From assembly GCF_900111115.1 (NCBI RefSeq), contig NZ_FOGD01000001.1:428910-492909 (forward strand): 64,000 nt of DNA, written 5' to 3'. Below the pieces are notes generated by a model. The model saw nothing but the letters and a program-made list of their open reading frames with translations. It did not search any database and was not told where the DNA came from. A program made the translations under genes and the position numbers. This document shows, one piece after another, positions 19,325 through 28,251 of this stretch; position 1 is the stretch's first letter; every line of letters starts with the position of its first letter. The stretch is from Giesbergeria anulus (GTDB lineage Bacteria; Pseudomonadota; Gammaproteobacteria; Burkholderiales; Burkholderiaceae_C).

Positions 19325-20832
19325 GTGCGCCGGTCGATCTAGCACCGTTCAAGGTGCTGATTCATGAGCGCTGCGGGCTGGGCTTTGCCAGCGCTGGCGA
19401 TGATGCCAAACTGCGCCAAGCCATCATGACCCGGGTGCAATACCTACAGTTGCGCGCCGATGCCTATTTTCTGCGCCTTGGGGTGAGCAATAGCGAGTTT
19501 CAAGAACTGGTCAATCTATTAACCATCAACGAAACCTATTTTTTCCGCGAACCAGAGCAGTTGCGTTTTGTGATTGATCGGGTTTTGCCGCGCTTTGTAG
19601 CCCGGCCAAGCCAGCCCTCACCGATTCGTATTTTAAGTGCAGGCTGCTCCTCAGGAGAAGAACCCTATTCTTTGGCCATCGCCCTGCAAGAAAAATACGG
19701 CACCGCCGCCGCCGAAATGTTTTCCATTCATGCGGGCGATATTGACAGTGCCATGTTAGAAAAGGCGCGCCGGGCGATTTTTTCCGAATTCTCTTTTCGG
19801 GGCGTGGCCCCTGACATTCGGCAGCGCTATTTTGAGAAGTCTGCATCCGGCTATGCACTGGCCGCCAATATGTGCCAGCGGGTGCAGTTTCGGCTGCTCA
19901 ATCTGCTACAGCCCGAAAGGCCGTTGCCACTGACGGATTTTGACGTCATTTTGTTTCGCAACGTCTCGATTTATTTTGACGCTGCCACGCGCAAACGCAT
20001 TCAGCAGCACCTGTCTGAGGTCTTAAGGCCCGATGGCCTGCTGTTTACCGGCACCGCCGAAACGCTGGCCAACGACCTCAACGTCTTTGAGTTGATCGAA
20101 GAAGACGGGATGTTCTATTTTGCCAAGGGCAAGCCGCCGCTGCCCAGTACGCTGTCGCGCCGGGCTGCACTGCACAGACCACCACCAACGCTCACACCAC
20201 CTCCCCCTCTGCGGCGCGCCCCGATGGCGGCTGCGGCTGCGGCTGCGCCTGCGGTTTCGGCGCTACAACGCCCCACATCTGTCGTCACTAGCCAAGCAAG
20301 CACAGCACCGACACGGGCAACAGCCATCGACGGCGATGCCTTGCGCCGCTTGGTGGCCGGTCACCATTACGAATCAGCCTTACAGCAACTCGACGCCGCC
20401 CTCGCCATCACCCCCCACAACCCGGCCTTGCTCTTGCTCAAAGCTACGGTGCTGCTAGAGCGGGGCCAGTTCTCAGGGGCCGAGGCGCTGGCCCACAGTG
20501 TCTTGAGCCAAGACCACTGGTCGATTGATGCCAGTTTTTTGCTCGGCCAAGCAGCGCGCAGCCAGCAACGGGTGGATGAGGCCATCCGCTGCTTCAAACA
20601 GGCTGCCTATGCACACCATGCTTGTTGGCCCGCCCACTATTACTTGGCCGATTTGTACCGCCAGCGTGGCGATACGCAACTGGCCCGTCGGGCCTATCAC
20701 GCCGTGCTGCAATTGCTCGATGACAGCAACACTGACCACGGCATCCGCCATCTCCCTCTGGCACTGCCTACGGGCGAAATACGCAAGCTGTGTGAGCGCC
20801 ATCTGGCCAGTCTGCCCGCAGGACGGAAATAG
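19321..20832 (+). CDS. CheR-type protein-glutamate methyltransferase with TPR-like C-terminus
   Basis: 503 residues, much longer than the about 280 of flagellar CheR. The N-terminal helical and Rossmann domains include TINETYFFREPEQL, ILSAGCSSGEEPYSLAI (SAM motif I) and FDVILFRNVSIYFDAATR. A low-complexity Pro/Ala linker (residues about 265-330) leads to a C-terminal region with tetratricopeptide-like helices (LLLLKATVLLERGQFSGAEA and the AQLARRAYHAVLQLL-like pair). WspC-type CheR proteins have this layout, which supports an alternative chemosensory system. It methylates the receptor encoded by the first gene. Confidence 0.92.
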   Translation: MSAPVDLAPFKVLIHERCGLGFASAGDDAKLRQAIMTRVQYLQLRADAYFLRLGVSNSEFQELVNLLTINETYFFREPEQLRFVIDRVLPRFVARPSQPSPIRILSAGCSSGEEPYSLAIALQEKYGTAAAEMFSIHAGDIDSAMLEKARRAIFSEFSFRGVAPDIRQRYFEKSASGYALAANMCQRVQFRLLNLLQPERPLPLTDFDVILFRNVSIYFDAATRKRIQQHLSEVLRPDGLLFTGTAETLANDLNVFELIEEDGMFYFAKGKPPLPSTLSRRAALHRPPPTLTPPPPLRRAPMAAAAAAAPAVSALQRPTSVVTSQASTAPTRATAIDGDALRRLVAGHHYESALQQLDAALAITPHNPALLLLKATVLLERGQFSGAEALAHSVLSQDHWSIDASFLLGQAARSQQRVDEAIRCFKQAAYAHHACWPAHYYLADLYRQRGDTQLARRAYHAVLQLLDDSNTDHGIRHLPLALPTGEIRKLCERHLASLPAGRK

Positions 20833-20834
20833 AC

Positions 20835-23003
20835 ATGGCCATTGATATCCGCAAGTTTATTACCCGTTTTGTTGAAGAGGCCCGCGACCACATCCGCCAA
20901 TTGAGCGAGGGCATCGCCCAACTTGGCAATGGCGGCGCCAGCCACGACACCATCAATGCCCTGTTTCGATCAGCGCATACGATCAAGGGGTCGGCACGCA
21001 TGCTCAAGCTGCTGCCCATCACCGAGACCGCCTTTCAGGTCGAAGAGGTATTGGGCAAGCTGCGCGATACCAGCCTGACCTACACCCCCACCTTGGGGCC
21101 ATTACTGCAACAGGCAATTGACCAGTTGGCCACGTTGGTCGATGTGCTGGCCGGCACGGGCGACCCCGGCAGCCTGCCCGCTGTAGATGCAGCACTGGTG
21201 GCTGCACTGATGCAAGCCAGCACGGGCGTAGGCCCTGCCACTACAACACCACAACCCACAGCATCTACAGACAACGCCGAGCAGAGCGCACCACCAGCGC
21301 CCACCCCTGCCCCGGCGGCAGTGGAACCCAGGCTTAGCACCACCGACACCGTGCGCGTGCGCCTGACCAAGCTCGACGAGCTCATCAAGCTAATGGGAGA
21401 AGTAGTCTCTAGCCATGTCCGGCTGCAACAGCGCCAAGCAGACTTGCGTGCGCTAGAACACGCTGCGGCCCAGCACGATGCCGGACTAGCCCAGCAACTG
21501 CGGCGCTTTGCTCAAGCCCTCAGAGACGACGTGCAATCCCAAGCTATGCTGATAAATGAACTGCATGACAAGACACTGGCTATGCGCATGCTGCCACTAG
21601 CCATCGTCTTTGAGCCAGCGGCGCACTTGGTTCGCGACCTTGGACGCTCGGTGGGCAAGCAAATCGATTGCACCGTGCGCGGTGCCGACATCGAGCTAGA
21701 CAGGCAGATGATCGACCAACTAACCGACCCCTTCATCCACCTGATCCGCAACGCCGTAGACCACGGCATCGAGCCACCAGAGCTGCGGGCGGCCAGAGGC
21801 AAGCCCACCGTGGGCACACTCACGCTCAGTGCCTGCCAAGATGGCAACTGGGTTCTGCTGGAAGTGAGCGACGATGGCGGGGGCATTGCACTCGACCAAG
21901 TGCGTGATAAAGCCATCAAAAAAGGATTTATTACCCCTGAAAAAGCAGCCGCCTTGAGCGATAGGGGCCTGATCGACCTGATCTTCTTGCCGGGCTTGTC
22001 CACCAACCACATCATCACCGACCTGTCTGGGCGTGGTGTGGGCATGGATGTAGTCAAGGAATGCGTCTTGAACGAGCTGCATGGCATCATCAGCGTTGAT
22101 ACCCGCGCGGGCGTGGGCACCACCTTCTCGCTGCGCCTGCCTTTGTCACTGGCGATGATGCGTATGCTGCTGGTCGAGGTGCAGGGCCTGCCCTTTGCCA
22201 TCAATGCCCAATATGTTGGCGAACTGCTGCGCCTACCCACCGAGGCCCTGATGCTGGTGGCGGGCCGCCAAGCCGTGATTATCCGCAACGAATTTGTGCC
22301 TGTGGTACGTCTAGCAGAACTGCTGGCCATTCCGCCCAAACGCACTCCATCACCCCGACAGGGTTCCACCACCGACGCCAACCTACTGATGCTGGTGCTG
22401 CGCGTGGACAATCAGGCGCTGGCCGTCTGTGTTGATGCCCTCTTGGACGAACACGACATGGTCATCAAGGCACTGCCTGCCCACCTCAAACACCTGCCAC
22501 TGCTCTCGGGCATGGTACTGACCGGACACAATGAGCTGGCCAGCGTGCTGCATGCGCCGGCCTTGCTCGATGCCGCCCGCCAAGCACGCGGCGAGTCAGT
22601 GCGCGCCGAAGCCACCCACCACCAAGGCGACGTCAGCACTTACCATGTGCTGGTGGTAGATGATTCGCTCAATACGCGTGAAATTGAACGTGATGTACTC
22701 CAAGCCTATGGTTATCAAGTCACTTTGGCCGAAGATGGCCTCGATGGCCTCAACAAGGCCTTGGCTAACGATTTTGATGCCGTGCTAACGGATGTGGAAA
22801 TGCCCCACATGGATGGCTTTACGCTCACTGCACGTCTGCGCCAAGAGACCAAGTACCAAACCAAGCCCATCATTATTATCACCTCGCGCGAAAAAGACGA
22901 AGACAAACGACGAGGCATCCAAGTCGGAGCAGATGCTTACATCGTCAAAGGGGATTTTGATCGCAGCAATCTGGTAGATACACTCAAGTCGCTGCTCGGC
23001 TAA
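20835..23003 (+). CDS. CheA-type hybrid histidine kinase with C-terminal receiver
   Basis: 722 residues. Domain order: Hpt (phospho-accepting His48 in LFRSAHTIKGSARML), an Ala/Pro-rich linker where a response-regulator-binding P2 domain would be in flagellar CheA, dimerisation helices (TVRVRLTKLDELIKLMGEVV), HATPase (DPFIHLIRNAVDHGIEPPE and DDGGGIAL), a CheW-like coupling domain, and a receiver (VLVVDDSLNTREIERDVL; acceptor Asp in AVLTDVEMPHMDGF). This CheA-REC layout is that of WspE/FrzE. The kinase likely passes phosphate to its own receiver, to the lone receiver and to the diguanylate cyclase encoded downstream. It starts 2 bp after cheR. Confidence 0.94.
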   Translation: MAIDIRKFITRFVEEARDHIRQLSEGIAQLGNGGASHDTINALFRSAHTIKGSARMLKLLPITETAFQVEEVLGKLRDTSLTYTPTLGPLLQQAIDQLATLVDVLAGTGDPGSLPAVDAALVAALMQASTGVGPATTTPQPTASTDNAEQSAPPAPTPAPAAVEPRLSTTDTVRVRLTKLDELIKLMGEVVSSHVRLQQRQADLRALEHAAAQHDAGLAQQLRRFAQALRDDVQSQAMLINELHDKTLAMRMLPLAIVFEPAAHLVRDLGRSVGKQIDCTVRGADIELDRQMIDQLTDPFIHLIRNAVDHGIEPPELRAARGKPTVGTLTLSACQDGNWVLLEVSDDGGGIALDQVRDKAIKKGFITPEKAAALSDRGLIDLIFLPGLSTNHIITDLSGRGVGMDVVKECVLNELHGIISVDTRAGVGTTFSLRLPLSLAMMRMLLVEVQGLPFAINAQYVGELLRLPTEALMLVAGRQAVIIRNEFVPVVRLAELLAIPPKRTPSPRQGSTTDANLLMLVLRVDNQALAVCVDALLDEHDMVIKALPAHLKHLPLLSGMVLTGHNELASVLHAPALLDAARQARGESVRAEATHHQGDVSTYHVLVVDDSLNTREIERDVLQAYGYQVTLAEDGLDGLNKALANDFDAVLTDVEMPHMDGFTLTARLRQETKYQTKPIIIITSREKDEDKRRGIQVGADAYIVKGDFDRSNLVDTLKSLLG

Positions 23004-23047
23004 GTGCTGGCCCACTATCAACAGACCCCTAAAATAAGGACAAGACC

Positions 23048-23419
23048 ATGCGTATTTTGATAGTCGATGATGACCCGATGGCCGCAGAGATGATCAGCAG
23101 TATCCTCCAAGAGCTCGGGCACAGCGTGCTGCTGGCTCAAGACGGCATGGATGCGGTGGGCCATCTGAACACCGACGCCACCATTGAGATGGTCGTCAGC
23201 GACATGAACATGCCACTGATTACAGGCATTGACCTGTTCCGCGAACTGCGCGAGCAGGGCAGTACGCTGCCCTTTATTTTGCTCACCGGCGACGATCCGG
23301 CCAAACTGCTGGCGCTAGAGCCGCGTCTGGGTGCTTGCGTCATGAAAGATTTTGATCTGGATAGCACACTGCCAGTGGCTATAGCCCAGGCCTGCACACT
23401 CACCGCAACCAAAGCATGA
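23048..23419 (+). CDS. Single-domain response regulator (CheY-like)
   Basis: 123 residues, receiver only. Acidic pocket in ILIVDDDPMAAEM, phospho-acceptor Asp52 in VVSDMNMPLITG, Thr in ILLTGDD, and Lys in CVMKDFDL. It has no output domain and could be an output to a partner or a phosphate sink for the CheA encoded upstream. An AAGGACAAGACC leader precedes the ATG. Its stop overlaps the next gene's start by 4 bp. Confidence 0.92.
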   Translation: MRILIVDDDPMAAEMISSILQELGHSVLLAQDGMDAVGHLNTDATIEMVVSDMNMPLITGIDLFRELREQGSTLPFILLTGDDPAKLLALEPRLGACVMKDFDLDSTLPVAIAQACTLTATKA

Positions 23420-25086
23420 CAGCCCAGGAAAGAATCGCTGCCCTGCGCAAGAAGTTCTTAGAACAACTGCCTGAGCGATTGGAGCGCATCAAGGTATTGT
23501 CTACACAGCTGAGCACCACCGCAGCTGCTGCCCCCGTGCTCGATGAATTACACCGGCTGGTACACAACATCAAAGGCACTGGGCGCTCGTTTGGCTTCAG
23601 TGATCTTGGCGATGTGGCTGGACAAGTAGAAGACCTAGTGTGTTCTTTGCTCGACTCTGGTGCTAGCGCCCCCACTACAGACTGCCATCAGTTATTTGGG
23701 CAATCTGTCCAAGTGCTTGGGCTGCACATTGCTGCACTGTGCACCACCGAATCTGCATCAGAATACACTGAACACGAGGCCCTGCTCTTGCCTGAAACAT
23801 GTATTGCCCCACTCAGCCCCAAAGAGACCTGCTTGGTCTACCTATGCGAAGACGATGAGCTGCTACTGCAACAACTGTCTATTCAGCTGGGTTGTTTTGG
23901 TTATGAAATCCACACTTTTCTGAGCACAGAGGCGTTGCGCGAAGCAGTGCGCGAGCGCTGGCCGGATGTCGTGCTCATGGACATTGAGTTTCCCGAAGGC
24001 CGTTCGGCAGGAACCTCCATTGTGCAGGCCATTCGCCAAGAAATGGGCAAACCGCTGCCAGCCGTGTTTATGTCCAGCCACGATGACATCCAATCGCGGC
24101 TCAATGCCGTCTTGGCGGGCGGTGAAGCCTATTTTCACAAGCCAGTCAATGTCATGGATTTGGTGCGGGTGATGGACGAACTGAGCAACCGTTCACAACC
24201 TGAGCCCTACCGGGTGCTGATCGTGGATGATGAACCGGGAGTAGCCACCTACCATGCCATCTTGCTCCAAGAAGCAGGAATGCTGACAGCACAACTGACC
24301 GATCCAGCCCAACTGCGCAATGCACTGGATGATTTCCGGCCCGACATCGTGCTGATGGATATTTACATGCCCGGATGCAATGGTCGCGATCTGGCCAAGT
24401 TGATTCGCCAATTGCCCGACTATGTGGGTTTGCCCATCGTTTATCTGTCCAGCGAAACAGATCGCCAAAAACTTTTTTCGGCCATGCAGGTGGGGGTAGA
24501 AGGCTTTTTGTGCAAACCGGTAGTGCCCCAAGAGCTGGTGGCTGCCGTGAGCGTACGGGCCGACCGGATGCGCATTTTGCGCTCTCGGATGGTGCGCGAC
24601 AGCCTAACAGGGCTGCTCAACCACACCGCCATCACACAGTTTCTAGAAAACGTCTTGGCCAACGCCGAGCGGCAACAGGCTGAGCTGTGCTTTACGATGA
24701 TCGACATTGATGCTTTCAAGCAAGTCAACGACACTTACGGCCACCCCGTGGGCGACCAAGTGCTGCTGGCCTTGTCGCGCTTGATGCAACAACGCCTGCG
24801 TGGCTCCGACATTGTGGGCCGCTACGGCGGCGAAGAGTTTGCCATTATTCTGGCAGGAGCCTCGCCCGCGATGGCCTGGGACATCATTGACGAGTTGCGC
24901 CGCAATTTTGAATTGTTCAAATTTAAAACGCCGCAAGGCACTTTTTCTTGCACGTTCAGTGCGGGCATTGCCAGTTGCACCCGCCATACCACCCTGACGG
25001 CATTGCGTGAAGCCGCAGACAAAACGCTTTACCGCGCCAAGCACAATGGGCGCAATCAGGTGCTGATTGAGGAAGATGCACCATGA
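23416..25086 (+). CDS. Hpt-REC-REC-GGDEF diguanylate cyclase
   Basis: 556 residues. An Hpt domain comes first (His50 in ELHRLVHNIKGTGRSFGF). A first receiver follows (CEDDELLLQQ; acceptor Asp in VVLMDIEFPEGRSAG), then a second (VLIVDDEPGVATYHAILL; Asp in IVLMDIYMPGCNGRD). The GGDEF domain has the active site RYGGEEFAIIL and a product-inhibition site RGSD five residues before it. The enzyme should make cyclic-di-GMP from two GTP. In Wsp the cyclase WspR is REC-GGDEF only; the added Hpt and second receiver suggest a phosphorelay inside one protein. Start and stop overlap both neighbours, so it is firmly part of the operon. Confidence 0.93.
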   Translation: MTAQERIAALRKKFLEQLPERLERIKVLSTQLSTTAAAAPVLDELHRLVHNIKGTGRSFGFSDLGDVAGQVEDLVCSLLDSGASAPTTDCHQLFGQSVQVLGLHIAALCTTESASEYTEHEALLLPETCIAPLSPKETCLVYLCEDDELLLQQLSIQLGCFGYEIHTFLSTEALREAVRERWPDVVLMDIEFPEGRSAGTSIVQAIRQEMGKPLPAVFMSSHDDIQSRLNAVLAGGEAYFHKPVNVMDLVRVMDELSNRSQPEPYRVLIVDDEPGVATYHAILLQEAGMLTAQLTDPAQLRNALDDFRPDIVLMDIYMPGCNGRDLAKLIRQLPDYVGLPIVYLSSETDRQKLFSAMQVGVEGFLCKPVVPQELVAAVSVRADRMRILRSRMVRDSLTGLLNHTAITQFLENVLANAERQQAELCFTMIDIDAFKQVNDTYGHPVGDQVLLALSRLMQQRLRGSDIVGRYGGEEFAIILAGASPAMAWDIIDELRRNFELFKFKTPQGTFSCTFSAGIASCTRHTTLTALREAADKTLYRAKHNGRNQVLIEEDAP

Positions 25087-25601
25087 GTGGCCAGATTCTC
25101 GATCAAATATTGTCCCAACACCAAGAGGCAGAGGCGCGCCAAGGCATCATCAATGTCGATGAGCCCACGCTCAAACTGGTGATTTTTGAGTGTAGCCAGC
25201 AATGGTTTGCTTTTCACGGTGAACAGATCAAAGAAATTTTGGCCCACCAGCCGGTGTTTTTTATTCCCGGAACACCTGCCACCCTCGAAGGGGTGATTAA
25301 CGTGCGCGGCGATATCGAATCGGTGCTGCTGCCACACACGCTGCTGGGCTTGCCTGCCATGCCGGCCTCGACAGACTCACTGATCCTGATCGCACAGGGG
25401 GATACGGTGCGCAGCGGCATTCGGGTCGATCGGGTGATCGATGTTTGCGATGTGCTGCACAGCAACATCCAGCCACCACCCGCCACTGTGCCGATGCTAC
25501 TGCGGCCACTGATTTTGGGCGTGCTGCAACTTCATGGGCAGCCAGTGTCGGTGTTAGATGTCAACCGACTACTGTCAGACTACGCCAACACTGGTGATTA
25601 A
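25083..25601 (+). CDS. CheW-like coupling protein
   Basis: 172 residues. CheW beta-barrel features: LKLVIFECSQQWFAFHGEQI at the start of the domain, then IPGTPATLEGVINVRGDIES, and GVLQLHGQPVSVLDVNRLL at the end. It should link the receptor to the CheA-REC kinase. Its start overlaps the stop of the cyclase gene by 4 bp. Confidence 0.9.
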   Translation: MSGQILDQILSQHQEAEARQGIINVDEPTLKLVIFECSQQWFAFHGEQIKEILAHQPVFFIPGTPATLEGVINVRGDIESVLLPHTLLGLPAMPASTDSLILIAQGDTVRSGIRVDRVIDVCDVLHSNIQPPPATVPMLLRPLILGVLQLHGQPVSVLDVNRLLSDYANTGD

Positions 25602-25606
25602 AGAAC

Positions 25607-26008
25607 GTGTCGCTGCCCTCCGTTGTTGCCTCCCTAGAGCTGGTCGTGCTCAGTGCCGGTGGCTACTGCATTGCTTGCCCTAGCGACCAAGTGGACGCAA
25701 TGGTGACCACACCAACGTCCGCGCCTTGGGGTAGCCTAGAGAGTCTGCTGGGGCTGGATGATCTAGAGCCTGTCAAGGGCGCTGCGCGCCAATACCTAAA
25801 AATTTACCGAGGGCGGGAGCCGGTGTTGATCTCGCTGCCAACCCCCCCGCACCTGATCACGCTCGATGCCACAGCTGTCTACCCCCTGCCCGTGCTGGTG
25901 CGCCAACACTGCCGCCTGCCCGGATTGGTGGCGCTAGGCTCCTTGCATCAGGGATGGAGCCAAGGTGCCGATCAATGGTTGCTGATTTTTGATTTTCGCC
26001 AGCTATGA
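25607..26008 (+). CDS. Second, divergent CheW-like protein
   Basis: 133 residues, GTG start 5 bp after the upstream cheW stop. Only weak CheW character is visible: ELVVLSAGGYCIACPSDQVD at the N-terminus and a terminal WLLIFDFRQL. Wsp systems also carry two CheW-type proteins, which supports the reading. It may be a coupling protein with altered partner choice. The operon ends here. Confidence 0.65.
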   Translation: MSLPSVVASLELVVLSAGGYCIACPSDQVDAMVTTPTSAPWGSLESLLGLDDLEPVKGAARQYLKIYRGREPVLISLPTPPHLITLDATAVYPLPVLVRQHCRLPGLVALGSLHQGWSQGADQWLLIFDFRQL

Positions 26009-26197
26009 GCAGCGGCTCCCTCTTTTTCTGATTTTTACCTCATAACAATCTACAAAATAAAATCAGATAAACAAGATTGTTTTTATATAAATAAATTTCA
26101 ATTTGTTATATCGCAACAAATACTCTATTCGATACTGATAGATTGATTCTGCTACAATACAAAAACCAATCAATTCACTCCTGCAAAGCCACTGATA
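26009..26197 (+). promoter_or_regulatory. AT-rich leader with promoter candidate for the acetyltransferase gene
   Basis: This 189-bp gap is strikingly AT-rich compared with its surroundings. A TACAAT box at 26153-26158 lies about 40 bp before the start codon, with a weak TTCGAT at 26128-26133 at about the right spacing. A short GAGC/GCTC hairpin followed by T-rich sequence at 26007-26025 could end the chemosensory operon. No coding potential is seen. Confidence 0.4.
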
Positions 26198-26713
26198 ATG
26201 CACATCAGAGATGCCACTGTGGCTGATATTTCAGCCATTTTAGAAATATACAACCATGCCGTGCTACACACCACTGCCATCTGGAACGAAAAAACCGTAG
26301 ACTTGGCCAATCGCACAGCTTGGATGGCGGAGCGCCAAAAAATGGGTTATCCGATCTTAGTTGCTGTGGATGCAGAACAACGGGTGCTCGGTTATGCCAG
26401 CTTTGGCGACTGGCGCGCTTTTGAAGGCTATCGGCACACAGTAGAGCATTCGGTGTACGTACACCCAGCGGCGCAGCGGGGTGGCGTAGGCAAAGCCTTG
26501 ATGCACGAACTGATCGAGCGAGCGCAGCAGCTACATAAACACGTTATGGTGGCAGCGATTGAAGCAGGCAATACTGCCTCTATCGGCCTGCACCGTCAAT
26601 TAGGTTTTACACAAACCGGATTGATGCAAGAAGTTGGCACCAAATTTGGCCGCTGGCTTGATTTGGTTTTTATGCAATTACTCCTTAATACCCAAGAGCA
26701 TCCCCCGACCTGA
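26198..26713 (+). CDS. GNAT N-acetyltransferase (phosphinothricin/L-amino-acid acyltransferase type)
   Basis: 171 residues. It begins MHIRDATVADISAILEIYNH, then SFGDWRAFEGYRHTVEHSVY, and the acetyl-CoA loop HPAAQRGGVGKALMHELIE followed by AGNTASIGLHRQLGF. This is the pattern of the MnaT/PAT subfamily, which acetylates phosphinothricin, methionine sulfoximine or related amino acids. Its place beside a methionine transporter fits an amino-acid-analogue role, but the substrate is inferred only. Confidence 0.88.
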   Translation: MHIRDATVADISAILEIYNHAVLHTTAIWNEKTVDLANRTAWMAERQKMGYPILVAVDAEQRVLGYASFGDWRAFEGYRHTVEHSVYVHPAAQRGGVGKALMHELIERAQQLHKHVMVAAIEAGNTASIGLHRQLGFTQTGLMQEVGTKFGRWLDLVFMQLLLNTQEHPPT

Positions 26714-26764
26714 TACACAGGCTTTCATTGGCAACCACTCTCACTTTAAAAAGGTATTTTTGAT

Positions 26765-27550
26765 ATGTTGAAGAAAACCCTCTCTGCCTTGGCCTTGGCG
26801 ACTTTGGCCCTGACCAGTCATGCTGCTGATGTGCTCAAAGTGGCCGCTACTGCCGTGCCCCACGCTGAAATTTTGCAATTTGTGAAGCCCCAGCTACAGG
26901 CCCAAGGCGTAGATTTGCAGGTGCGTGAATTTAGCGATTACATCCAACCCAATGCAGCGGTTGAAGACAAGCAACTAGATGCCAATTTCTTCCAGCACCA
27001 GCCGTATTTAGACAGCTACAACAAAGACCGCAAGAGCAGCTTGGTGTTGGTGCCCAACGGCAAAATCCATGTCGAGCCTTTTGGTGCTTACTCGCACAAA
27101 ATCAAAGATATCAAGGCCCTAAAAGATGGCGCAGTGGTAGCTATTCCCAATGACCCGTCAAATGCCGGTCGTGCTTTGTTGCTGCTGCAAAAACAAGGGC
27201 TTATTGAACTCAAAGACCCGGCAAACATCACCGCCACCCCGATTGATATCGTCAAGAACCCGAAAAAGCTCAAGTTCCGCGAACTAGAAGCCGCCTTGCT
27301 GCCACGCGCGCTGGCCGATGTTGATCTGGCGTTAATCAACACCAACTACGCTATCGAAGCCAAACTCAATCCAACCAAGGATGCCTTGTTCATTGAGGGT
27401 GCTGATTCACCGTACACCAATATCATTACTGCCCGCGCCGACCGAGCCAATGACCCACTCATCCAAAAGCTAGTCAAGGCCCTGCGTACCCCCGAAGTGA
27501 AAAAGTTTATCTTGGAAAAATACAAGGGCGCGGTGGTTCCGGCTTTCTAA
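26765..27550 (+). CDS. metQ: Methionine ABC transporter substrate-binding protein
   Basis: 261 residues of the NlpA/MetQ family, which captures D/L-methionine for the MetNI importer. A signal peptide (LSALALATLALTSHAA) is followed by VLKVAATAVPHAEILQF, QVREFSDYIQPNAAVEDKQL, and DANFFQHQPYLDSYN, all family landmarks. There is no lipobox cysteine, so it should be a free periplasmic protein rather than a lipoprotein. A ribosome-binding site AAAAGG precedes it. Oddly, it is convergent with metI-metN rather than in the same operon. Confidence 0.95.
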   Translation: MLKKTLSALALATLALTSHAADVLKVAATAVPHAEILQFVKPQLQAQGVDLQVREFSDYIQPNAAVEDKQLDANFFQHQPYLDSYNKDRKSSLVLVPNGKIHVEPFGAYSHKIKDIKALKDGAVVAIPNDPSNAGRALLLLQKQGLIELKDPANITATPIDIVKNPKKLKFRELEAALLPRALADVDLALINTNYAIEAKLNPTKDALFIEGADSPYTNIITARADRANDPLIQKLVKALRTPEVKKFILEKYKGAVVPAF

Positions 27551-27558
27551 AGCCGGAA
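27537..27558. terminator. Perfect hairpin across the metQ stop codon
   Basis: TTCCGGCTTT (27537-27546) and AAAGCCGGAA (27549-27558) form a perfect 10-bp inverted repeat. It spans the end of metQ in the convergent gap to metI. There is no U-tract, so termination is plausible but not certain. Confidence 0.5.
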
Positions 27559-27585
27559 AAGATGAGACTAAAGGGGATGGGGGTA

Positions 27586-28251
27586 TCAGCGGTGGCTTAA
27601 GCGCCGCACGGCCCAATCTCCTAGGCTCTGGATGGCTTGCACAAACACGATAAGCACCAGCACCACCGCCAGCATGACATCGGGCAAGAAGCGCTGGTAA
27701 CCATAGCGGATGCCCAAGTCGCCCAAGCCACCACCGCCAATGGCCCCGGCCATTGCCGAATAGCCGGTCAGGCTGACCAGTGTGATGGTTAAGCCCGCAA
27801 TAATGCCGGGCATGGCTTCGGGCAACAATACTTTGTACACAATCTGGCTGGTGGTAGCTCCCATCGATTGGGCGGCTTCCACCAAGCCGTGATCGACCTC
27901 GCGCAGCGCGGCCTCTACCAACCGGGCCACAAAGGGTGCTGCGGTCAAGGTCAGGGGCACAATCGCCGCTGCCGTGCCAATCGACGACCCCGTGAGCACA
28001 CGGGTGAGCGGGATGATAGCCACCAGCAAGATGATGAATGGCGTGGAACGCACGGCATTGACCACCCCGCCTACCGTCTTATTGAACAGGCGGTTTTCCA
28101 AAATACCGCCTTGGTCGGTCAGGCGCAAAAACACACCCAACGGGATGCCCAGCAGTGCCCCCACCAGCCCTGAAACGGCCACCATCACCAGCGTTTCCCA
28201 CAAGGAGGTGGCAAACAGCTCCAGCATCATGGCAGAAAGATTGTCAAACAT
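27586..28251 (-). CDS. metI: Methionine ABC transporter permease
   Basis: 221 residues with five hydrophobic segments. The permease EAA loop, facing the ATPase, reads [20 protein letters not shown] followed by [31 protein letters not shown] near the N-terminus is typical of MetI. It forms the inner-membrane channel of the methionine importer with MetN and MetQ. Its start overlaps the metN stop by 8 bp. Confidence 0.95.
   Translation of the reverse strand: MFDNLSAMMLELFATSLWETLVMVAVSGLVGALLGIPLGVFLRLTDQGGILENRLFNKTVGGVVNAVRSTPFIILLVAIIPLTRVLTGSSIGTAAAIVPLTLTAAPFVARLVEAALREVDHGLVEAAQSMGATTSQIVYKVLLPEAMPGIIAGLTITLVSLTGYSAMAGAIGGGGLGDLGIRYGYQRFLPDVMLAVVLVLIVFVQAIQSLGDWAVRRLSHR

Noticed and set aside
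26009-26197. AT-rich island as a horizontally acquired insertion
   Set aside because: It is short, has no repeats or gene remnants, and is better explained as a promoter and intergenic region.
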